Below, one piece after another: positions 1-5,793 of a DNA stretch of 8,713 bases. Source of the DNA: Bacteroidota bacterium (GTDB lineage: Bacteria > Bacteroidota > Bacteroidia > Flavobacteriales_F > PHOS-HE28). Under the pieces are notes generated by a model. That model was not told the DNA's origin and made no database searches. It worked only from the letters and a program-made list of their open reading frames with translations. Positions within the stretch are counted from its first letter, which is position 1, and every line of letters starts with the position of its first letter. Made by a program: the position numbers and the translations under genes. The stretch spans positions 1 through 8,713 of the forward strand of contig JAEYYE010000095.1 in NCBI GenBank assembly GCA_023430945.1, read 5' to 3'.

Positions 1-328
1 GCCATAGATCGGTCACCGATCGGAATTCAGGTTCCTTCAACGACGTGCGGCTTTTCACACGGATGCGATGACCTTCACGCATGGCATGCAGATGATAAAC
101 GATGCCGAGATCCAACGGATCGTTCGGGAAATGCATTCCGCAAAGCGTGGTGAGAAAACTGAATCCGCATTCATCCCGAAGCGCCTTCAGCACATCATGA
201 AGGACAGTTCGATCCACGTGCAGGCAGAGCAGATCGGCCTCCTGCACCGATTCGATCGCGGCACCGAAACGCTGCATCCGCTCCTTCACGAACACGTCCC
301 GATCGGCCTTTATGGAAAACCCTGGCAT
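1..328 (-). CDS. nuoC: NADH-quinone oxidoreductase subunit C (complex I 30 kDa subunit), 3' end cut by window
   Basis: Complex I 30 kDa subunit, part of the peripheral arm that couples NADH oxidation to quinone reduction. I translated the reverse strand by hand. An ATG at 328-326 opens 109 codons to the window edge with no stop. The family is recognised from the segment with FLTTLCGMHFPN (about residues 58-69), followed by LGIVYHLHAM and RIRVK, and then SVTDLW at the cut end. These match the conserved core of NuoC, where the region after the Trp would continue outside the window. The ATG lies directly after the nuoB stop with no spacer, in the same reading frame, and no clear ribosome-binding site is visible. 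Translation probably depends on ribosomes finishing nuoB. A later in-frame ATG at residue 18 is a possible alternative start. The family call is firm; the exact start is less so. Confidence 0.9.
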   Translation of the reverse strand, partial: MPGFSIKADRDVFVKERMQRFGAAIESVQEADLLCLHVDRTVLHDVLKALRDECGFSFLTTLCGMHFPNDPLDLGIVYHLHAMREGHRIRVKSRTSLKEPEFRSVTDLW

Positions 329-895
329 CTATTCTATCGCGTAACGATCCATCAGATCACCATACTCCTTGCTATAGCGGCGGCGAAGATGCTCATTGGC
401 GGCCAGTTCCTGGATCTTCAAAATGCCATCGATCACCTGCTCGGGCCTTGGCGGACATCCGGGTATGTACACATCCACTGGTATCACCTTGTCGATGCCT
501 TGCAGCACGCTGTACGTATCGAAGATGCCACCTGTACAGGCGCACGCGCCCATGCTCAGCACCCACTTCGGCTCGGCCATCTGCATGTATATCTCGCGCA
601 GCACCGGTGCCATTTTCTTGGCGATCGTTCCCATCACCATGAGCAGATCGCTCTGACGGGGGCTGAAACTGAGGCGCTCCATGCCGAAGCGGCTCAGATC
701 GTAGTGCGCGCTCATGGTGCTCATGAACTCGATGCCACAGCAACTGGTGGCGAACGGAAGCGGCCAAAGGCTGTTCTTGCGCGCGAGACCCACGGCTTCT
801 TCAGCTTTTGTGGCGAAAAACCCTGTTCCCGCAAAGCCGTCGGGCGGCATCACGATGGTCGGTTTCGGCCGTTCGATGTTCCTTTCCTCGCTCAT
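329..895 (-). CDS. nuoB: NADH-quinone oxidoreductase subunit B (N2 iron-sulfur cluster subunit)
   Basis: PSST-type subunit of complex I. It carries the terminal 4Fe-4S cluster N2, which passes electrons to quinone at the membrane interface. The 188-residue protein has the tandem cysteine motif SCCG (C52, C53), the motif MGACACTGG with C118 as the expected ligand, and GCPPRP with C147. That gives all four N2 ligands. An additional cysteine, C120, sits next to the third ligand. The sequences ATSCCGIEF, MGTIAKKMAP and VDVYIPGCPPRPE are diagnostic for the family, and the length is normal. The start ATG (895-893) overlaps the nuoA stop as ATGA, so the two genes are translationally coupled. The stop TAG at 331-329 directly abuts the nuoC start. 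Family and start are both secure. Confidence 0.97.
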   Translation of the reverse strand: MSEERNIERPKPTIVMPPDGFAGTGFFATKAEEAVGLARKNSLWPLPFATSCCGIEFMSTMSAHYDLSRFGMERLSFSPRQSDLLMVMGTIAKKMAPVLREIYMQMAEPKWVLSMGACACTGGIFDTYSVLQGIDKVIPVDVYIPGCPPRPEQVIDGILKIQELAANEHLRRRYSKEYGDLMDRYAIE

Positions 896-1254
896 TCGAT
901 CTTCATCACCCCTTTACGCAACACATAGAACAATCCGGAAAGCACGAAAACCACGAACAACAGCATGCTCACGAAACCGATCATGCCCAGTTCCTTGAAA
1001 TTCACCGCCCACGGGTAGAGAAAGATGATCTCCACATCGAACAGCACGAACAGGATGGCGATCAAGAGGTACTTGATGGAGAACGGCATGCGTGCATTGC
1101 CCTGCGGCTCGATGCCACATTCGAAGTTGCGATCCTTCTTCTTGCCGGAAAGTTTCGGGCCGATCCAGGCGGCCATGGCGAGCATGAAGCCCACGAAACC
1201 GATGGCGAGCAATGTTTGGATCGCGATGGGAACGAACTCTGCTGGTGTGGACAT
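892..1254 (-). CDS. nuoA: NADH-quinone oxidoreductase subunit A, membrane subunit of complex I
   Basis: Small membrane subunit of complex I, 120 residues, the usual size for the family. Three hydrophobic helices are visible at about residues 8-30, 60-80 and 89-111. The loop between helices 1 and 2 has the conserved FECGIEP (44-50), and helix 2 carries FDVEIIFLYPWA (72-83), whose acidic residues are a family hallmark. It is the first recognisable gene of the operon and is followed by nuoB with a 4-base overlap. The start ATG at 1254-1252 gives the normal N-terminus. No exact Bacteroidota -7 box lies immediately upstream. Transcription may instead start near 1673, upstream of the small open frame at 1307-1672. 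Confidence 0.97.
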   Translation of the reverse strand: MSTPAEFVPIAIQTLLAIGFVGFMLAMAAWIGPKLSGKKKDRNFECGIEPQGNARMPFSIKYLLIAILFVLFDVEIIFLYPWAVNFKELGMIGFVSMLLFVVFVLSGLFYVLRKGVMKIE

Positions 1255-1306
1255 ACTTCAGGATGAATACGGGAATTGAGAAGAAAGGGATCCAGGTCTG
1301 CGAAGC

Positions 1307-1672
1307 CTACACCCGCAATACAGCCACGGCAAGAAGCCTGGTGATCACGGCGGATGACCGATCGATTGAAGATCGATCCCGCGGATCGCGTGAGCATGTG
1401 ATCGCCTGCCGTTCCATTGGCCCGGCAATGGGATCGATGGTCCGTTCCGGCCGTACAGGACATTTCACTGAACCGGTGAAAGCATCGTGGATCGCTTCGG
1501 TCGCGGGCATTGGAGCTGATGAGAAGGCCCCGAGAACGCTCACGATCGGATCAATGGCAAGGTCCGTACTTACGAGTGCATCCGCCGAGCGAATGGAACC
1601 GATCAAGCCAAGAATGAAGAAAGTGCTGGCGAATATGCCCAGGTACCAACCGCCGCGCCGCTGTCCTACCAC
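1307..1672 (-). CDS. Possible small membrane-anchored protein of unknown function
   Basis: I do not recognise this protein. The frame opens after a TAG at 1684-1682 and its first usable start is GTG at 1672-1670, giving 121 residues. A hydrophobic segment at about residues 9-25 (starting GGWYLGIFASTFFILGLIGS) could be a signal anchor. The rest is a low-complexity mix ending in an Arg/Asp/Ser-rich stretch without a recognisable domain. Codon choice is compatible with its neighbours. An exact TAnnTTTG box at 1684-1677 would place transcription initiation almost on the GTG, implying a leaderless or near-leaderless message. It ends 52 bases before nuoA and could be co-transcribed with it. Against it: a non-ATG start, no homology I recognise, and a long open frame on the opposite strand. 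It may be spurious. Confidence 0.35.
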   Translation of the reverse strand: MVGQRRGGWYLGIFASTFFILGLIGSIRSADALVSTDLAIDPIVSVLGAFSSAPMPATEAIHDAFTGSVKCPVRPERTIDPIAGPMERQAITCSRDPRDRSSIDRSSAVITRLLAVAVLRV

Positions 1673-1676
1673 GTTG

Positions 1677-1706
1677 CAAAGCTATATCGCCGCACCGATC
1701 CGGCAG
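1677..1706 (-). promoter_or_regulatory. Bacteroidota-type promoter candidate reading toward nuoA
   Basis: On the minus strand TAGCTTTG (1684-1677) is an exact match to the Bacteroidota -7 box TAnnTTTG. Nineteen bases upstream is CTG (1706-1704), one mismatch from the usual TTG. Transcription would begin near 1673 and run into the small open frame and then nuoA. Either that frame is a real leader gene of the nuo operon or the operon has a leader of about 420 bases. Confidence 0.45.
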
Positions 1707-1763
1707 TGTTTCCCATTGAAGATCTTCGACGAAGCAACGATCGACCTTGGCGAACCCGACCCC

Positions 1764-1814
1764 AAAAAACACCGATCGCCGCAAACACTTACTGCTGTAA
1801 GGTTTGCGGCGATC
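1764..1814 (-). terminator. Intrinsic terminator of tRNA-Asp
   Basis: The outer arms GATCGCCGCAAAC (1774-1786 on the plus strand) and its exact complement (1802-1814) pair over 13 bp. An inner stem CTTAC/GTAAG (1788-1792 with 1797-1801) closes on a 4-base loop, and one A at 1787 is bulged. Read on the minus strand the hairpin starts 6 bases after the tRNA 3' end and is followed by a run of six T (1769-1764). Only the minus strand has the T run, so it terminates the tRNA transcript and probably insulates it from the nuo region. Confidence 0.92.
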
Positions 1815-1819
1815 ATTTG

Positions 1820-1893
1820 CGGACCGGACGGGACTCGAACCCGCGACCTCCGCCGTGACAGGGCGGCATTCTAACCAGCTGAACTACCGGTCC
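1820..1893 (-). tRNA. tRNA-Asp, anticodon GTC
   Basis: 74-nt tRNA read on the minus strand. The acceptor arms GGACCGG and CCGGTCC pair over 7 bp, with discriminator G at 1820. The anticodon stem CCGCC/GGCGG encloses CTGTCAC, giving anticodon GTC for Asp. The T arm has GGTTCGAGTCC. The CCA tail is not encoded: the bases after the discriminator are CAA, so CCA must be added enzymatically. It is a single-gene unit with its own promoter and terminator. Confidence 0.98.
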
Positions 1894-1898
1894 GGCTA

Positions 1899-1917
1899 CG
1901 CTCCGTTGGGCGGAGCG
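1899..1917 (-). other. Hairpin in the tRNA-Asp 5' leader
   Basis: CGCTCCG and CGGAGCG form a perfect 7-bp stem with a 5-base loop, ending 5 bases before the mature tRNA 5' end. The predicted start of transcription (near 1918) coincides with the base of the stem, so nearly the whole leader folds into this hairpin. It may influence RNase P processing or simply keep the leader out of the tRNA fold. Function is inferred only. Confidence 0.5.
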
Positions 1918-1921
1918 GCTG

Positions 1922-1951
1922 CAAATGTAAGCTTGAAGAATGATCTTACAA
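1922..1951 (-). promoter_or_regulatory. Promoter of tRNA-Asp, consensus Bacteroidota type
   Basis: On the minus strand TTG (1951-1949), a 19-base spacer and TACATTTG (1929-1922) reproduce the TTG-N19-TAnnTTTG consensus of the Bacteroidota primary sigma factor. The predicted start near 1918 leaves a leader of about 25 bases before the mature tRNA. This is the best promoter match in the window and a strong taxonomic clue. Confidence 0.88.
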
Positions 1952-2005
1952 GACCACCCCGAAATTTTCATGCGTGTCAATTGCACCACACCTCTGGATC
2001 GGCGC

Positions 2006-2032
2006 TTGTGGCTGGCGGTACCGCTACCTTTG
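2006..2032 (+). promoter_or_regulatory. Promoter candidate for the HEAT-repeat gene
   Basis: TACCTTTG (2025-2032) matches TAnnTTTG exactly. A TTG at 2006-2008 lies 16 bases upstream, slightly shorter than the usual spacing. The predicted start near 2036 gives a leader of about 14 bases before the ATG at 2050. It faces away from the tRNA-Asp promoter. Confidence 0.6.
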
Positions 2033-2049
2033 CACACCGATCGGAAAGT

Positions 2050-2580
2050 ATGGCCGCCACAAAGAAGACCCGCATGGATCTTGCCTTCGCAGCGCTGTTG
2101 AGCGATGATGATGTGCAGGTGCTCGAAGCGCTTACGCGCATCGATGAGGATGGCGATGCCCGGGCGATCCAGCCGCTGTTGCTAAAGCTTGCCCGCACCA
2201 ATTCCGCCGAAGTGCGTTCACGGATCACCAACATGCTCAACCAGGTGAAGGCGAAGGATGCCGATCTGGAATTGCTGAAGGCTTTGGAAGATCCAACGTT
2301 ACTCGATGTTCGTACCAACATCCTGGCTACGTTCTGGAATGCCGGGATCGATGTGCGCGAACATCTCGATCGGTTCATTTCGATCGCGATCGATGGCGAT
2401 GCGAACGAAACCTTTGAATGCCTTACGATCATCGAGAACCAGGAGATCTGGCCCGAAAAGGCCACCCGGCTCGGTCTGGCGCGGATAAAGGCAGCGGCGG
2501 CGGCGGAGAAAGATCCCTACAAGGCCGCGATGCTCAACGATCTGAAAGCTGCGCTGGAGTCCCGGCTGGGGATCGAGTGA
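2050..2580 (+). CDS. HEAT-repeat-like helical protein
   Basis: A 176-residue, largely alpha-helical soluble protein with no signal peptide. The pattern of paired amphipathic helices suggests HEAT-type repeats: roughly residues 11-33 with DDDVQVLEALTRI, 38-56 with DARAIQPLLLKLA, 60-76 with AEVRSRITNMLNQV, and further units around 77-100 and 104-131. The C-terminus is Ala/Lys-rich helix. Such proteins act as protein-binding scaffolds, and I cannot name a partner. The open frame extends upstream through the tRNA to 1804. I chose the ATG at 2050 because it lies just after the TAnnTTTG box and because the upstream residues are a translation of the antisense tRNA. The lipoprotein gene follows after 33 bases and may be co-transcribed. 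Confidence 0.85.
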   Translation: MAATKKTRMDLAFAALLSDDDVQVLEALTRIDEDGDARAIQPLLLKLARTNSAEVRSRITNMLNQVKAKDADLELLKALEDPTLLDVRTNILATFWNAGIDVREHLDRFISIAIDGDANETFECLTIIENQEIWPEKATRLGLARIKAAAAAEKDPYKAAMLNDLKAALESRLGIE

Positions 2581-2613
2581 ACAATTTTATTACGGATCGC
2601 ATAATTTCACGGG

Positions 2614-3198
2614 ATGATCAGGCGATCCGATCTCATTTTCCTTCTCTTGATCAGTTGTATGTTCATCGCATGCAAAAAGGAGGAAATGCATCCGCAGGGC
2701 ATCATTCCGAAGGCTTATTTCCCGGCATTTCCAGGATCCAGGTGGACGTATGTGACGGATGAAGGTGAATTCGTCACCTATTCCACCGCAGCTGAATATG
2801 CTCGGGATGAATTCGAGAAGGATGGTGAGATCTACCGTGGAATAGTTCCCGTCTATGAGGGTAAATTTGTTTGGGGTTATTCCTTCCGAAGCGGAAATGC
2901 CGCGCCTGTACTGTTCTTGAAAGATGACAAGCCTGTGGGTTCGATCATTCAGCAACATAATGGTCAGGGATCCATTACGGCCACCAGGATCATTGCAAGG
3001 GACACAACTGTCAATGTAAATGGCGTTGATCACTATCCAACGATCATAGTGGAATCAGGATGGTATTTTCCGATGACAATTCCTTGGAGCAGGAGTTATT
3101 ATACAAAAGACATCGGTTTGGTGAAGGTGGAGAAGTTCGATAACATGGGCGCGATCAATGAAACTCTTTCCCTCGTAAGCCATCACATCAACCGTTGA
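2614..3198 (+). CDS. Predicted lipoprotein of unknown function
   Basis: A 194-residue exported protein. The N-terminus has positive residues (MIRR), a hydrophobic core (LIFLLLISCMFI) and a lipobox ending at C20, followed by KKEE. This is typical of Bacteroidota lipoproteins processed by signal peptidase II. The mature part opens with YFPAFPGSRWTY, resembling the start of many uncharacterised Bacteroidota lipoproteins in which a proline-containing segment precedes a G-x-x-W-x-Y core. Near the end is YYTKDIGLVKVE (about residues 167-178), also common in such proteins. I assign no enzymatic role. The gene is visibly AT-richer than its neighbours (about 38% GC in the 60 bases from 3061), yet it keeps the high GATC density of the window. 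That argues for fast divergence rather than recent import. It sits 33 bases after the HEAT gene and 33 bases before the glycosyltransferase gene. Confidence 0.85.
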   Translation: MIRRSDLIFLLLISCMFIACKKEEMHPQGIIPKAYFPAFPGSRWTYVTDEGEFVTYSTAAEYARDEFEKDGEIYRGIVPVYEGKFVWGYSFRSGNAAPVLFLKDDKPVGSIIQQHNGQGSITATRIIARDTTVNVNGVDHYPTIIVESGWYFPMTIPWSRSYYTKDIGLVKVEKFDNMGAINETLSLVSHHINR

Positions 3199-3231
3199 TC
3201 CCTGGTTTTCTTTCCGTAAGATCGCCAGTGG

Positions 3232-4632
3232 ATGCGACCGATCGGAAAGTGCCTTCTTGATATCCGTCTTTGGATCGTTCTCTTCTTCCTCGTCAGACTG
3301 ATCGGGATCACCGATCCGCCACTGGGCTCGTCGCATAACTGGCGGCAGACGACCGTAACGATGGTCGCGCGAAATTTTCTCGAGGTCGACAACAACATCC
3401 TATATCCGCGGATCGATATCGGCGGAAGCGGATCGGGTATCACGGGAATGGAATTCCCTTTGCTCAATTACCTGATCTACCTGGTCTCGCTCATCTTCGG
3501 CTACGAGCACTGGTACGGCAGGCCGATCGTGCTCATCGCATCCTGCTTTGGGGTCTGGGCTTTTCACAGGTTGGTGGCGCGGCATTTTTCAGATCGCATC
3601 GCCTTCATCGCTTCACTCCTGCTGCTTTGCTCGATCTGGTTCTCGTTCTCACGGATGATCATGCCCGATGTCTTTTCCATGTCGCTGATCCTGATCGGTC
3701 TTCATTACGCATCGGTATTCATCTTCGACCGGGCGAAACCTGCAGCGCTGGGCTTGTTCGTGCTGTTCATCATGCTTGGCGCATTTTCCAAACTTCCTTC
3801 CGCCTACATCTTGATCGTGCTTGTGATCCCCTTGCTCGATGCACGGATCGCACCACGCCGCCAGATCGCACTTGCCAGCGCAACAGCGATCGCTTTGATC
3901 CCTGCAGCCCTTTGGTATTTTCATTGGGTGCCGTTGCTCACCGAAGCTTCCGGGCTGGATCATTTCTTCATGGGAAAAGAGCTTTCAGTGGGGCTGGATG
4001 AATTGCTCGCCGATCCAGGCCTGGCCTTGCACCGCTTCACCGATGCGTTGAAGTACACCGGTCTCGCCGCATTCGTGATCGGACTTGTGATCGCCGCGAA
4101 GGAGAGGAACAAGCCGCTGATCGCGATCCTCCTTCTCTCCTCGATCGGTTTCCTGTTCGTGATGATGAAGGCCGGCGCCACCTTCATGCATCATTCCTAC
4201 TACATCGTACCGTTCGTTCCGATCATGGCGCTGATCGCGGCTTTTGCGCTCGATCGGATCGGCAGGCCGGAGATAATCTTTCCGCTTCTCTTCGTGATTT
4301 GCACCGAAAGTCTGATCGGTCAACTGCATCGGTTCCGGATCGATCCCGATGATCGTGCGCTGCTTCAACTGGAATCCGATCTGGATAAGGTTTCCGCACG
4401 CACCGATCTGATCCTGATCAACAGCGATGCGATCCCCACGCCGATGTATTTCGCGCACCGCAAAGGTTGGATCGATACGAACGCCACGATCTCCGATCCG
4501 CAATTCCTTGGGGCACGGAAGGCCGAAGGGTTGAGAACCGTTGTGATCTTGAAGAAGTCCTTCGGTTCACCGATCGAGCTGGACCTGCCGATCATGCTGG
4601 AGAACGAGCATTATCGCATCTATAGGATCTGA
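3232..4632 (+). CDS. GT-C fold membrane glycosyltransferase, PMT/ArnT-like
   Basis: A 466-residue polytopic protein with about eleven hydrophobic segments, the first at about residues 11-27. It resembles glycosyltransferase family 39-like proteins, which transfer sugars from polyprenyl-phosphate donors on the outer face of the inner membrane. The first large loop carries SSHNWRQT (33-40) and ARNFLE, then a Gly/Ser-rich run and GMEFP (72-76). Loop motifs of this type, with a conserved acidic residue before Pro, are common in Bacteroidota members. A second loop motif SRMIMPDVF (140-148) fits the region where these enzymes carry a further conserved acidic residue. The C-terminal part from about 370 is a soluble tail. 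Acceptor and sugar cannot be predicted. The ATG at 3232 is the natural start, 33 bases after the lipoprotein stop. The gene converges on purC. Confidence 0.82.
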   Translation: MRPIGKCLLDIRLWIVLFFLVRLIGITDPPLGSSHNWRQTTVTMVARNFLEVDNNILYPRIDIGGSGSGITGMEFPLLNYLIYLVSLIFGYEHWYGRPIVLIASCFGVWAFHRLVARHFSDRIAFIASLLLLCSIWFSFSRMIMPDVFSMSLILIGLHYASVFIFDRAKPAALGLFVLFIMLGAFSKLPSAYILIVLVIPLLDARIAPRRQIALASATAIALIPAALWYFHWVPLLTEASGLDHFFMGKELSVGLDELLADPGLALHRFTDALKYTGLAAFVIGLVIAAKERNKPLIAILLLSSIGFLFVMMKAGATFMHHSYYIVPFVPIMALIAAFALDRIGRPEIIFPLLFVICTESLIGQLHRFRIDPDDRALLQLESDLDKVSARTDLILINSDAIPTPMYFAHRKGWIDTNATISDPQFLGARKAEGLRTVVILKKSFGSPIELDLPIMLENEHYRIYRI

Positions 4633-4634
4633 AG

Positions 4635-4680
4635 TTTTTGGGCGTTCCCCGCCTCATTATCGCAACGGGCGCGACCGCCG
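4635..4680. repeat. Degenerate intergenic repeat-like block (T5 + GGGCGTTCCCC type)
   Basis: Just after the glycosyltransferase stop is TTTTTGGGCGTTCCCC (4635-4650), followed by a less conserved centre and GGGCGCGACCGC. From memory, GGGCGTTCCCC followed by a GGGC-rich half with a GCGATCCGC-like segment is a recurring downstream intergenic element in Bacteroidota genomes. This copy looks shortened. A weak 4-bp hairpin GGCG/CGCC lies at 4641-4653. No T run follows on either strand, so it is not a convincing intrinsic terminator. Confidence 0.35.
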
Positions 4681-4705
4681 AAGCTTTATACAGGAACCCG
4701 CTCGG

Positions 4706-4733
4706 AGTTCATCCTGAGCTTGCCGAAGGACTC
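4706..4733. repeat. Copy of a widespread dispersed repeat motif
   Basis: On the minus strand the core reads TCCTTCGGCAAGCTCAGGAT and continues GAAC (about 4707-4730). It differs slightly from the TCCTTCGACAGGCTCAGGAT type sequence, which I know as a very common short intergenic repeat in many bacterial genomes, including Bacteroidota. The flanking GAGT/ACTC and inner TCCT/AGGA give it weak hairpin potential. It lies between convergent genes, as such repeats usually do. Confidence 0.5.
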
Positions 4734-4742
4734 ATATTCCTC

Positions 4743-4792
4743 TCCGCCGTACGGCGGATGCGGGGTAACTGCTGCCTCCGCAGTACTGCGGA
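4743..4792. repeat. Two related 16-bp perfect palindromes
   Basis: TCCGCCGTACGGCGGA (4743-4758) and TCCGCAGTACTGCGGA (4777-4792) are each perfectly self-complementary. They differ only by a compensated pair of changes at positions 6 and 11. Their centres are 34 bp apart, about three helical turns. Located between convergent glycosyltransferase and purC, they could be cruciform or hairpin repeat units, a dimeric protein site, or bidirectional transcription attenuators. No T run follows either one. Confidence 0.7.
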
Positions 4793-4833
4793 ACGCTAAC
4801 GCAACATCAGGTAAACCTTCCTCCGCGCTCTGC

Positions 4834-5793
4834 TCACACCCCCAGGAACTCATCCAACGCCTTCTGGATCCGCGCATTGATGTCATCAACCGGAGCCGGA
4901 ACGAACACACCGCCGGTGATCCGCTCATACAATTCAATGTACCGATCGGTGACCGAGTGAACGAAAGCATCGTCCATCACCGGCATCACGTCTTCCGGCC
5001 TTCCCATGAAATCCTTCGAGATCAGCCACTCGCGCACGAATTCCTTGCTCAACTGCTTCTGGTGTTCGCCTTTCGACTGGCGTTCCTCGTAACCTTCCGC
5101 ATAGAAATAGCGTGAACTGTCAGGCGTGTGCACTTCATCGATCAGCACGATATCGCCTTCCGCAGTGCGGCCGAATTCGTATTTGGTATCCACCAAGATC
5201 AAGCCCTGCTGCTGTGCGATCCGTGAACCTTCCGCGAACAGTGCGAGCGCGTATTTGCTCATCAACTGCCATTCGGCTTCCGTGCACAATTTCCGATCCA
5301 GGATCTGATCGGGCGTGATGTCCTCATCGTGCCCTTGATCGGCCTTGGTGCTGGGTGTTATCAGGGGTGAAGGGAATTTGTCGTTCTCCTTCAACCCGTT
5401 GGGCATTTCGGCACCGCAAAGTGTTCGCACCCCGCTTTTGTATTGGCGCCACGCGTGCCCCGCCAGATAGCCGCGCACCACCATTTCAACCTTCACGGTT
5501 TCACAACGAAGACCGATCACCACGTTCGGATCGGGCTGTGCAAGCGCCCAGTTCGGTGCAACAGTGGCTGTGGCGCGCAACATGTGCCAGCTCAGTTGGC
5601 TGAGCACCTGTCCCTTGTGCGGGATCCCGCGCGGCAGGATCACATCGAAGGCGCTGATCCGATCGGTGGCGACAAGGATCGTGCGGCCGTTCTTCAAATG
5701 GTACACATCGCGCACCTTTCCGTGGTAGACCGAATCGAGATCGCTGAGCTCGAGCTGCGAGTGAAGCAAAGTGCCTTGTTCGATCGTGGTCAT
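4834..5793 (-). CDS. purC: Phosphoribosylaminoimidazole-succinocarboxamide synthase (SAICAR synthetase)
   Basis: Catalyses the ATP-dependent joining of aspartate to CAIR to make SAICAR in de novo purine synthesis (EC 6.3.2.6), in the cytoplasm. The 319-residue protein belongs to the longer form of the family, rather than the roughly 240-residue form. Visible motifs in order are HGKVRDVY (24-31), ATDRISAFD (42-50) for nucleotide and substrate binding, VVRGYLAGHAW (105-115), PSPLITPSTKADQGHDE (141-157), LVDTKYEFG (200-208) and IDEVHTPDSSRYF (218-230), all of which are family hallmarks. The start ATG at 5793-5791 overlaps the phoH stop as ATGA, so it is expected to be translated by coupling to phoH. 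No promoter is seen between the two. The gene ends facing the glycosyltransferase gene with no clear intrinsic terminator. Confidence 0.97.
   Translation of the reverse strand: MTTIEQGTLLHSQLELSDLDSVYHGKVRDVYHLKNGRTILVATDRISAFDVILPRGIPHKGQVLSQLSWHMLRATATVAPNWALAQPDPNVVIGLRCETVKVEMVVRGYLAGHAWRQYKSGVRTLCGAEMPNGLKENDKFPSPLITPSTKADQGHDEDITPDQILDRKLCTEAEWQLMSKYALALFAEGSRIAQQQGLILVDTKYEFGRTAEGDIVLIDEVHTPDSSRYFYAEGYEERQSKGEHQKQLSKEFVREWLISKDFMGRPEDVMPVMDDAFVHSVTDRYIELYERITGGVFVPAPVDDINARIQKALDEFLGV

Larger units (their letters stand above)
1255..1763. other. 509-base stretch without a confidently recognised gene
   Basis: Between nuoA and the tRNA-Asp terminator I recognise no known protein family or RNA. 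It holds one plausible minus-strand frame (1307-1672) with a promoter-like box ahead of it. A long plus-strand open frame also crosses it, but that frame runs through the tRNA and is not credible. GATC is dense here: about 16 copies by hand count over 1255-1800. The stretch could be coding, a long nuo leader, or a decayed gene. Confidence 0.5.

Noticed and set aside
68..928. 286-codon plus-strand frame opposite nuoB and nuoC
   Set aside because: The minus strand encodes well-conserved NuoB and NuoC; the His/Arg-rich composition is typical of an antisense shadow.
1302..1332. Possible promoter directly before nuoA (TTG-N20-TAGGCTTC on the minus strand)
   Set aside because: The -7 element has two mismatches in the conserved bases, and the better box lies at 1684-1677.
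1212..1874. Long plus-strand open frame across the nuo-tRNA interval
   Set aside because: It overlaps nuoA, the terminator and most of the tRNA, has no matching promoter, and resembles no protein family.
1804..2049. Upstream extension of the HEAT-repeat reading frame
   Set aside because: It translates the antisense of tRNA-Asp and crosses the divergent promoter region; the ATG at 2050 sits just after a proper -7 box.
2862..2869. TAAATTTG, an exact match to TAnnTTTG
   Set aside because: It lies inside the lipoprotein gene with no start site downstream; a few chance matches are expected in a window of this size.
4641..4653. GGCG/CGCC hairpin as terminator of the glycosyltransferase gene
   Set aside because: Only a 4-bp stem, and the T run precedes rather than follows it on the plus strand.
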